Shown piece by piece: positions 19,514-27,080 of a stretch of 64,000 nucleotides of DNA (position 1 is its first letter; each line of letters begins with the position of its first letter). Source of the DNA: Myroides sp. NP-2 (GTDB lineage: Bacteria > Bacteroidota > Bacteroidia > Flavobacteriales > Flavobacteriaceae); assembly GCF_014145665.1 (NCBI RefSeq), contig NZ_JACHTD010000002.1:283377-347376 (forward strand). Direction: 5' to 3'. Under the pieces are notes generated by a model. That model ran no database searches and was not told where the DNA came from. It worked only from the letters and a program-made list of their open reading frames with translations. Both the position numbers and the translations under genes were made by a program.

Positions 19514-20615
19514 CTACTCTATACTTTTTAATCTACAACGCTTTTTTTCGAAGTGAAAAAAATCATCTTTCAAATTTAAAATTTAATCTAAGAAAAACAC
19601 GTTTATTCTCCAATCAAAATTTTAATTACACCGGGAAAGAAAAAAAGAATGAGCTATCTATTTTGCATCAATCATTCTTTTCTCTTCTTTTTTTGTCGAT
19701 CTAAAAAAGTTGTTCTTATTTTTTTTTGATTGCTTTTTCAAAAGAAAAGAAAAATAGGCTCCTTTTTTAATACCACCTAATTTTAGGATTATTCAAAAAA
19801 AGCTTGCGCTTTTCCCTTAAATTTTGAACGTTTTTAGTTTCAATTTTGGAATGGAAATTTTGTGTTTTCGGATTGATTTTTTTCAGATGAACTTCCATAA
19901 AAAAATTAGCTTTTTCAAATTGCTAAAAATTGAAAAAGAAAAAAAGTAGCAATCCAAAATCCAACTTTCACCTTTTGATTTAGTAGAAAAAAAAAACACC
20001 AATTTATCGTGTAAACTAGATGTAAAAAAACAAGTCGTTTTCGGTTTTGATTTTTATGCTTTTCATTTTTTTATGTTGGATTTAGGCGGTCAAAATTCCA
20101 CAAGGTTTTATCACAAAAAAATAGTTCCCTCATTTTTTCAAACTGAATATTTTTAAAAAATATCCGTCAATTTTGAATGATCTACTCCGGTCTAATTTCT
20201 ACTTTATTTTTAAACAAAAGTATTCTGGTGGGTCTATTTTTTACAACCGAATTGTTTAGATGATCGCTCCTATTTTTGTTTTTTATATGCTATCGAAAAA
20301 CAGAATAAGCGTCTGAAAGATTCTCCTTCTTTTGCCAAGGTTTTATACTTTACTATTTCGAGTTCACAATTGATTTCCCTTTCTTGGCCCCGATTTTTTT
20401 AAGGAAGTTAAACCATAGATAAGTCATCAATTAAGACAGTACAGTAGGGTTATTAGGATATCAATCACGTTGCTAATTCTATTCCTATCGATTCCTACTT
20501 CCTCTACCCAAATCCCTTATAAAAGGCAGTTAGTCGGGTTTTTTCACTTGATCCTTTACTTTAAACATCCAGCTAATATATTGAAAAGACGGGGCTTAAT
20601 TCGAACCTACTAAAC
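19514..20615. other. 1.1-kb non-coding AT-rich stretch
   Basis: No open frame with protein-like composition is visible on either strand. The DNA is dominated by A- and T-tracts. No tRNA, rRNA or tandem repeat is seen. It separates the methyltransferase from mnmG and belongs to the unusually gene-poor neighbourhood of the proposed origin. Confidence 0.6.
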
Positions 20616-20654
20616 AAAAAAATAAGGATTGTTCCACGTGGAACAATCCTTATT
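20616..20654 (-). terminator. mnmG terminator, a 34-bp perfect palindrome containing parS
   Basis: Bases 20621-20654 are a perfect palindrome of 17 bp per arm. On the minus strand it is followed by seven T residues (20622-20616), so it should terminate mnmG transcription. Its centre is the parS-type 16-mer annotated separately. Confidence 0.8.
20630..20645. promoter_or_regulatory. parS: parS-type ParB binding site 1
   Basis: TGTTCCACGTGGAACA is a perfect 16-bp palindrome. It matches the widely conserved bacterial parS consensus (TGTTNCACGTGNAACA form) bound by ParB near replication origins. It lies in the intergenic space just after mnmG. Confidence 0.88.
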
Positions 20655-20673
20655 CTTTAGTTGCTATCCCCTC

Positions 20674-22551
20674 CTATCTCCCCATATGGATTAATAGAAT
20701 CGATATGTCTGTCGGGGTTACTCCACTTATTCTCGATGCTTGTGAAATGGTAATTGGACGAATCTTTTTGAACTTCTCGCGCGACTCAAATGAGAGAGAC
20801 ACGATCTTATCATATTCAAAATTCTCCGGAATTTTCACATCTTCTAAGCGAGTTAATTTGTCTGCATTATTCTTTTCCTTTTCGATATAACCCGAATATT
20901 TCACTTGAATTTCTGCTTGCTCTATAACCTCCTGATCGATGTTGTGCTCGGCAATATACTCCTCCACTTTTTGGAATTTTAAGATGTCTTCTAACTCAAT
21001 TTGTGGGCGAGAAAATACCTTAAACATTTTGTCTGGCTGACTCATTAAAGACGATCCTTTAGCTTCTAAAATAGGATTTGCCTCTTCTGTTTTGACACTG
21101 GTTTCTTTAAAGAATTGAACAAATTTATCAGACTCCAAACGCTTATATTCCATTCTTCTCATGCGCTCTTCAGAGGCTAATCCGATCGAATATGCCATCG
21201 GTGTTAATCTAAAATCAGCATTATCTTGACGCAATAAAGTGCGATATTCTGCTCGAGAAGTAAACATGCGATAAGGTTCTTCTGTTCCTTTTGTGATCAA
21301 ATCATCAATCAAAACTCCGATATAAGCTTCATCCCTACGCAAGATTAAAGGCTCTTTTTCGTTCACTTTTAAGTGTGCATTTATACCTGCCATCAACCCT
21401 TGAGAAGCCGCTTCTTCGTAACCAGTTGTTCCATTGATTTGCCCTGCAAAATACAATCCATCGACCAGCTTTGTTTCCAAAGTATGTTTTAATTGTGTCG
21501 GTGGAAAATAGTCGTATTCAATCGCATAGCCAGGACGAAAAATCTTCGCATTTTCAAATCCTGCAACTGCGCGTAAAGCTTTAAATTGAATATCCTCTGG
21601 CAAAGAGGTTGAGAAACCATTGACGTAAATTTCACATGTATTCCACCCTTCAGGTTCAACAAATATTTGGTGTCTTTCCTTATCGGCAAAACGATTAATC
21701 TTGTCTTCGATAGAAGGACAATAACGCGGACCTAGACTCTTTATACGTCCTGTAAACATCGGAGAACGATCGAAACCTTCACGAAGTAGATCGTGTACTT
21801 CAGCAGAAGTATAGGTCATATAACAGTCTCTTTGTTGCTTTAAAGGCGAGGTTACATCCATATAGGAAAACTTAGCAGGATTGATATCTCCTCCTTGAAC
21901 TTCCATCTTAGTGTAGTCTAACGAACGTCCGTCTACACGGGGAGGTGTACCTGTTTTCATACGGCCAGCAGTAAACCCTAGCTTAACTAAATCCTCTGTA
22001 ATCCCAAAAGCCGCTCCCTCTCCTGCTCGACCTCCACCAAACTGTTTTTCACCGATGTGGATCAAACCATTTAAAAAAGTACCATTGGTAAGGATTACCG
22101 TCTTGGCTTTTATAGTCAATCCTAAACTCGTTACCACACCTTCGACTTGATGATTTTTAACCAGTAAAGACTTTACCATATCTTGATAAAAATCTAAATT
22201 AGGTGTTCCTTCCAGCATCAAACGCCATGTTTCAGAGAAACGCATACGGTCCGATTGTACTCTAGGAGACCACATAGCAGGACCTTTTGATTTATTCAAC
22301 ATTTTAAATTGAATAGCCGTTTGATCAGAAACAATCCCAGAATATCCGCCTAAGGCATCGATCTCGCGAACAATTTGTCCTTTGGCAATCCCACCCATAG
22401 CAGGATTACAAGACATTTGCGCGATATTTTGCAAGCTCATGGTGATCAAAAGTGTTTTTGATCCCATATTCGCAGCAGCTGCGGCAGCTTCGGAGCCAGC
22501 ATGCCCTCCACCAACAACAACTACATCATATCTATCTTGAAAAATGCTCAT
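20674..22551 (-). CDS. mnmG: tRNA uridine-5-carboxymethylaminomethyl(34) synthesis enzyme MnmG
   Basis: This is the 625-residue FAD protein (GidA) that, with MnmE, modifies wobble U34 of several tRNAs. The FAD-binding start is VVVGGGHAGSEAAAAAA. The conserved CNPAMGGIAKG and the PRYCPSIEDKI segment are present, and the C-terminal helical domain ends normally with GVTPTDISILLIHMGR. In many bacteria gidA/mnmG lies close to oriC; here it is bracketed by two parS sites and lies about 2.3 kb from the DnaA-box cluster. Confidence 0.97.
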   Translation of the reverse strand: MSIFQDRYDVVVVGGGHAGSEAAAAAANMGSKTLLITMSLQNIAQMSCNPAMGGIAKGQIVREIDALGGYSGIVSDQTAIQFKMLNKSKGPAMWSPRVQSDRMRFSETWRLMLEGTPNLDFYQDMVKSLLVKNHQVEGVVTSLGLTIKAKTVILTNGTFLNGLIHIGEKQFGGGRAGEGAAFGITEDLVKLGFTAGRMKTGTPPRVDGRSLDYTKMEVQGGDINPAKFSYMDVTSPLKQQRDCYMTYTSAEVHDLLREGFDRSPMFTGRIKSLGPRYCPSIEDKINRFADKERHQIFVEPEGWNTCEIYVNGFSTSLPEDIQFKALRAVAGFENAKIFRPGYAIEYDYFPPTQLKHTLETKLVDGLYFAGQINGTTGYEEAASQGLMAGINAHLKVNEKEPLILRRDEAYIGVLIDDLITKGTEEPYRMFTSRAEYRTLLRQDNADFRLTPMAYSIGLASEERMRRMEYKRLESDKFVQFFKETSVKTEEANPILEAKGSSLMSQPDKMFKVFSRPQIELEDILKFQKVEEYIAEHNIDQEVIEQAEIQVKYSGYIEKEKNNADKLTRLEDVKIPENFEYDKIVSLSFESREKFKKIRPITISQASRISGVTPTDISILLIHMGR

Positions 22552-22572
22552 TTTTGTAAAAATCTTTTCATT

Positions 22573-22992
22573 TTAGTGTTCCACGTGGAACAATTTTATT
22601 TTTTCATCCTCTTTTTGACGCATCAGCGCTTCATCTTCCTCACTCTTGTCCTTAAATCCACAATAGTGTAGGATGCCGTGAGCCATTACTCGTAATAATT
22701 CAGTGTGAAAATCTACCGAAAAATCAGCAGCATTTTCTCTTACACGTTCTATACTAATAAAAATATCTCCACTAACTACTTGATTATCAGAGTAATCAAA
22801 ACTAATAATATCAGTTAAGGTATCATGATCTAAATACTTTACGTTGATTTCGTGTAAGTACTCATCTGTGCAAAAAATATAGTTTATCTCCCCTACCAAA
22901 AAACCCTCAGAACCAATAATAGAAGCTATCCAAGTCTCATATTGGGATTCGTTTTGGAGCGAAAAATCCAGTTCGTAATTAAAAGTTATCAT
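22573..22992 (-). CDS. ybeY: Endoribonuclease YbeY (rRNA maturation)
   Basis: This is a 139-residue YbeY, which acts in 16S rRNA 3'-end maturation and ribosome quality control. The ATG at 22992 (MITFNYELDF) is preferred over one 10 codons upstream. The zinc motif is AHGILHYCGFKD: the first two His are present, but the third ligand position is Asp (with Lys before it) instead of His. I recall this form in other Bacteroidota. The last residues, LFHVEH, are encoded by the second parS site, which overlaps the gene end. mnmG starts 21 bp downstream. Confidence 0.92.
   Translation of the reverse strand: MITFNYELDFSLQNESQYETWIASIIGSEGFLVGEINYIFCTDEYLHEINVKYLDHDTLTDIISFDYSDNQVVSGDIFISIERVRENAADFSVDFHTELLRVMAHGILHYCGFKDKSEEDEALMRQKEDEKIKLFHVEH
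22577..22592. promoter_or_regulatory. parS: parS-type ParB binding site 2, inside ybeY
   Basis: TGTTCCACGTGGAACA is identical to the site at 20630-20645, 1947 bp away. It encodes the C-terminal residues of YbeY and ends 2 bp from the stop codon. Confidence 0.88.
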
Positions 22993-23540
22993 ATAAAATA
23001 AAAATATCTGGCAAAGGTACAATGAAAATCAAAACAGTAATACACTGAAATCTAAAAAGATTCACAAATAGAAAAGCTGAATTTGAAACAAATTATTTCA
23101 AAACTTACCTTTAACGAACTACAGTAAATAATAAAAAAGTAACTGAAAATAAATTGTAGTAAAACCAGTATTTAGCTTCAAACAATAAAAAGCCATATAA
23201 AAGTCAAAAAAAATAGCTCCTGTAATTGGCGTATTTTAAAAAAAAGAAAAACTAGAATCAAATACGCAAATGTCCAGCTTTCACCAATCAAAGATAGATA
23301 AAAATAAAAAACGAACCTTGAAAAGAAATAAATTTTAACAACAAAGGTTGGAAAAATTTTAATCAAGAAATCAACAAATTAAAAGGTACTTGAGCCGAAA
23401 TTAGAATGGCAAATATAAGAAACAACAAAACCTAGGCAAGAACTAAAGATCCCTCCCCTATTTTTCATAAAACACACGAAAGTCTCTGGAAAATTTTTTA
23501 AACCATTTACAAGAAGAAGCAAAATTAAATCTATCAAATA
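22993..23540. other. AT-rich non-coding spacer before the 104-bp array
   Basis: No convincing gene is present. The last ~60 bases (TTTACAAG..., CAAATACAGAG) look like a decayed repeat unit leading into the array. Confidence 0.5.
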
Positions 23541-24765
23541 CAGAGTAAAACTCCTGCCTATAATTTTCGTAAACCGATTAAAGGGGAAGTAATTTTTATT
23601 TACGCAAAATACAGCGGGATCCAAAAAAAGAAGGTAAGCGAATACCGACTCAAACTACTGCCTATAATTTTCGTAAACCGATTAAAGGGCAAGCAAATTT
23701 TTTTTACGCAAAATACAGAGCGATCTTAAAAAGCAACTCAAGCGAACAGGCACACAAACATCTTCCTATAATTTTAGTAAATCGATCTAAGGTCAAGCAA
23801 AATTTTTTTACGCAAAATACAGCGGGATCCAAAAAAAGAACGCAAGCTAATATCGACTCAAACTCCTCTCTATAATTTTCGTAAATCGATCAAAGGGTAG
23901 GCAATTTTTATTTACGAAAAATACAGAGCGATCTTAAAAAGCAACTCAAGCGAACAGGCACACAAACATCTTCCTATAATTTTAGTAAATCGATCTAAGG
24001 TCAAGCAAAATTTTTTTACGCAAAATACAGCGGGATCCAAAAAAAGAACGCAAGCTAATATCGACTCAAACTCCTCTCTATAATTTTCGTAAATCGATCA
24101 AAGGGTAGGCAATTTTTATTTACGCAAAATACAGCGGGATCCAAAAAAAGAACGCAAGCGAATAACCACTAAAACTTCTCCCTATAATTTTCGTAAACCG
24201 ATGAAAGGATAGGTAATTTTTTTTTATGCAAAATACAAGGCCTCTTAAAAAAATAAGACAACAAAAAACAACCCAAACTCCTCTCTATAATTTTCGTAAA
24301 TCGATCAAAGGGTAAGCAATTTTTATTTACGCAAAATACAGCGGGATCCAAAAAAAGAAGGTAAGCAAATAACGACTCAAACTCCTGCCTATAATTTTCG
24401 TAAACCGATGAAAGGATAGGTAATTTGTTTTTATGCAAAATACAAGGTCTCTTAAAAAAATAAGACAACAAAAAAACAACCCAAACTCCTCTCTATAATT
24501 TTCGTAAATCGATCAAAGGGTAAGCAATTTATATTTACGCAAAATACAGCGGGATCCAAAAAAAGAAGGTAAGCAAATAACGACTCAAACTCCTGCCTAT
24601 AATTTTGGTAAACCGATGAAAGGATAGGTAATTTTTTTTTATGCAAAATACAAGGCCTCTTAAAAAAATAAGACAACAGAAAACCACCTCAAACTTCTCC
24701 CTATAATTTTCGTAAATCGATAAAGGGTAAGCCAAATTTATTTACGCAAAATACAAACTCCATAC
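23541..24765. repeat. Tandem array: 12 copies of a 104-bp repeat
   Basis: The word TATAATTTT begins units at 23559, 23663, 23767, 23871, 23975, 24079, 24183, 24286, 24390, 24494, 24598 and 24702. Spacing is 104 bp throughout, except one step of 103. Each unit holds an internal dyad: ATTTTCGTAAA on the left and TTTACGCAAAAT on the right, about 26 nt apart. Second halves fall into three types (AGCGGGATCC, AGAGCGATCT and AAGGCCTCTT cores). These alternate so that many neighbours form 208-bp higher-order repeats. Because 104 is not a multiple of 3, peptide frames shift from unit to unit, so it is not coding. It lies directly beside the DnaA-box cluster. Confidence 0.95.
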
Positions 24766-24830
24766 GAAACGAAATAAAAGGAAAAAAGTCAACTTTTGAC
24801 AAGAAGAAACAAAAAGAGAAAAAAACAGAC

Positions 24831-25295
24831 TTATCAACGTTATCAACAATATAAATAATAGAATAAAAATCTTTTTAAAAATTAAAAAAAAGGTTCTCTA
24901 TTATATTGCTTGTTAATATGTACAATAACTTTTCAGCTAGAATTTGCTGTTTTGACTTATAAAAACTTATTAACAGGATATCATTTCTTAAATCGCTTTA
25001 AAATAAGTATATAGCTATCTTATTAACACGGTTGATAACCGTTATCAACAGCCTTTTCACAACAACTTAGGGTGTGTATTTCTGTTAATAAGTGGTGCAT
25101 AGGCTATGGATATCTAACTAATAGAATCTAAAAAATAAATTTGCACATCAACATTCCAATCCCGTATTGTAATAAATTTCAATTAAACAAAAAATAGTTA
25201 TTCTATTCTTTCCTTACTTATCAACAAAAACTGTTTATTTCGATCTGCCTAAAAATCAAAGCATTAGATCATTTTAAAAAATACGATGTTGATAA
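24831..25295. other. oriC: Probable chromosomal replication origin (oriC): DnaA-box cluster
   Basis: Nine DnaA-box-like nonamers lie in 465 bp. TTATCAACA occurs at 24840, 25042 and 25218, and inverted at 25287-25295. TTATTAACA occurs at 24967 and 25020, and inverted at 25083-25091. TTATCAACG is at 24831 and inverted TTATCAACC at 25030-25038. The pair at 25031-25049 forms the palindrome GTTGATAACCGTTATCAAC. A/T-only stretches between 24870 and 24900 and around 25130-25200 could be the unwinding element. Supporting context: two parS sites, mnmG nearby, no genes, and a change of dominant coding strand here. Confidence 0.78.
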
Positions 25296-25299
25296 GTGT

Positions 25300-25670
25300 T
25301 AGTTAGCTGTAAATCAATGTTTTATTTTTAAATTTTAGAATTTGGAGTATTTTCCTTCTCGAAGCATAGATGGTGTTTTTTCGTTTTTAATAGGCGGGAA
25401 AAGCAACGGAAGTGCAGCTAAAAATAGGGGCTATTTTGGGGTTAATTCTCCTTAATTTTCGAGGAGAATGCAAGCTGAAATACATCTGTTTTGACCTAAC
25501 TTTTTCTTTATTTATAGAGGCTGTACTTTTTTTTTGCCATGTAAAAAAGAGATTATACTGCGTTTAATCCAGGGGTAAAACGTATAAAAGAGAGAAGGAA
25601 TGAAAAAAGAATGTCAGCAGTTTTAGGTGTCAAATACTGTATTTCTGTCTATTTTATTCGCTGATCTACA
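25300..25670. other. Non-coding stretch right of the DnaA boxes
   Basis: AT-rich DNA between the box cluster and the terminator of the flavoenzyme gene. I see no gene, repeat or RNA in it. Confidence 0.5.
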
Positions 25671-25700
25671 TAAAAAAAGTAGCTCCGTTTGGGCTACTTT
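25671..25700 (-). terminator. Terminator of the halogenase-like gene
   Basis: The stem AAAGTAGC / GCTACTTT (25676-25683 with 25693-25700) is followed on the minus strand by a run of T. Confidence 0.8.
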
Positions 25701-25741
25701 ATTGTGTTTTCCTTTGCGATTTTCGTTTGGTATAGGATAGA

Positions 25742-26977
25742 TTAACTGCCTTTTTCCATTTTTATTAGATGGGCCATATTGCGAATAACGCTGTTGTGTT
25801 TTAAAACAAATGGATTAGATTTATCCCACACATAGCCTGCTAAAACCGAACATATTTTGCGTTTTACGTCTGGATTTTCAGGTTGATGAAAGAAGAGTTC
25901 TTGTAGATTTCCCGTGTACCATTCTTGGATATAGGTGGTAAATACATCAATTCCTTCCTGCATATAATCGGCGTACTCTGTTTGCCAATTTACTGTTTCT
26001 CCTTTTAGTGTTTTGATCGCTAGTTTAGCTGCTAACATACCCGATTCGGTGGCAAAACACACCCCAGAAGAGAAAACTGGATCTAAAAATTCAGTGCTAT
26101 TTCCTGTTAATACATAGCCTTCACCAAACATTTTCGACACGCTAGTGGAATAATTTGACAATTTTTTTGGTTCAAAATCAAAAGGCAAATCACCAAAACG
26201 TTGGATGTAAAAATCGGATAGTTGAATGGCGTTTTGTAAGGCTTCTGTTGTGGTATTTCCCAGTGTATTGATATAATCAGTAGGACCAACAATTCCCACA
26301 CTTGTTTTTCCGTTGGAGAAAGGAATAACCCATAGCCATACTTTAGTTTCTAAAATGTCAAATGAGATTTGTGTTCCCTCTACTCCTTCTGGTCTTCTAT
26401 CATCGATGATATGGCTAAATATAGCAGAGTGTGGACTTAATTTAGAGGCGGCATCTAAGTTGAGCATACGCGGTAAAACGCGTCCATATCCACTGGCATC
26501 AATTAAAAATTTAGCGCGTATTTGCGAACTTTCTCCTTGTGCATTTCGAACGGTGGTAAGGGAATTCGTTCCATCAAATTCTACCTTAATTACTTCTGTT
26601 TCAAATTGGATATCAATGCCTTTTCGCTGCATTTCATCCGTTATAGCTTTGTCAAAATCTGCACGGGGAATCTGCCATGTCCAATCCCAACCTTCTGAAA
26701 ATTTATCGCTAAAATCAAAGATACAGATTTCTTTTCCTCGGATAAATCGGGCACCAGGTTTCGGTTGAAAATTGTAGGTATGCAAGGCTGGAAGTAAATC
26801 AGCTGCTTCAAAGTGATCCATTACACGGGGAATTAGGCTTTCACCTACTACAATTCTAGGAAACTTTGTTTTTTCTACTATTTTAGCGCTAATACCCATT
26901 TTGTGTAAGTAACTGCCTGCAACACTTCCAGATGGACCTGCTCCGATTATTAGAACATCTACATTTTCGATTGACAT
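25742..26977 (-). CDS. FAD-dependent halogenase-like oxidoreductase of the flexirubin cluster
   Basis: This is a 411-residue flavoprotein. The dinucleotide-binding motif is GAGPSG (12-17), then GESLIPRVM. Residues 99-104 read WTWQIP, the WxWxIP signature of flavin-dependent halogenases. K73 in FQPKPGARF stands where the catalytic Lys is expected. Known flexirubins can be chlorinated, so aryl-ring halogenation is a reasonable proposal; hydroxylation or a geranylgeranyl-reductase-like role is the alternative. It is divergent from the ammonia-lyase gene, so the 103-bp gap probably holds both promoters. Confidence 0.72.
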   Translation of the reverse strand: MSIENVDVLIIGAGPSGSVAGSYLHKMGISAKIVEKTKFPRIVVGESLIPRVMDHFEAADLLPALHTYNFQPKPGARFIRGKEICIFDFSDKFSEGWDWTWQIPRADFDKAITDEMQRKGIDIQFETEVIKVEFDGTNSLTTVRNAQGESSQIRAKFLIDASGYGRVLPRMLNLDAASKLSPHSAIFSHIIDDRRPEGVEGTQISFDILETKVWLWVIPFSNGKTSVGIVGPTDYINTLGNTTTEALQNAIQLSDFYIQRFGDLPFDFEPKKLSNYSTSVSKMFGEGYVLTGNSTEFLDPVFSSGVCFATESGMLAAKLAIKTLKGETVNWQTEYADYMQEGIDVFTTYIQEWYTGNLQELFFHQPENPDVKRKICSVLAGYVWDKSNPFVLKHNSVIRNMAHLIKMEKGS

Positions 26978-26980
26978 TAT

Positions 26981-27013
26981 TTGCTATTTATTATGTTATT
27001 AGTATTAAATTTG
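26981..27013 (+). promoter_or_regulatory. Likely promoter of the flexirubin operon
   Basis: TTG (26981-26983), 22 bp, then TAAATTTG (27006-27013) fits the flavobacterial pattern TTG-N17-23-TAnnTTTG. It lies about 68 bp before the ammonia-lyase ATG. A second TAAATTTG at 27044-27051 lacks a well-placed TTG. Confidence 0.6.
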
Positions 27014-27080
27014 TTGCTGTCTCAGCTAAGCTATAGAGGAGACTAAATTTGAATACAAATATAACTAATATACCAAGTTA

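Noticed and set aside
24169..24735. Long minus-strand open frames in the tandem array with repeated peptides
   Set aside because: They arise because the 104-bp unit is low in stops. The unit length is not a multiple of three, so frames shift between units, and no start signals or conserved protein are seen.
23541..24765. CRISPR array
   Set aside because: Units are 104 bp without short constant repeats and unique spacers; variable parts recur among units and no cas genes are near.
10256..25002. Shared 15-mer TTAAATCGCTTTAAA after rnpA (10256) and in the origin region (24988)
   Set aside because: Short, AT-rich and nearly palindromic in part; two copies are not enough to claim a site.
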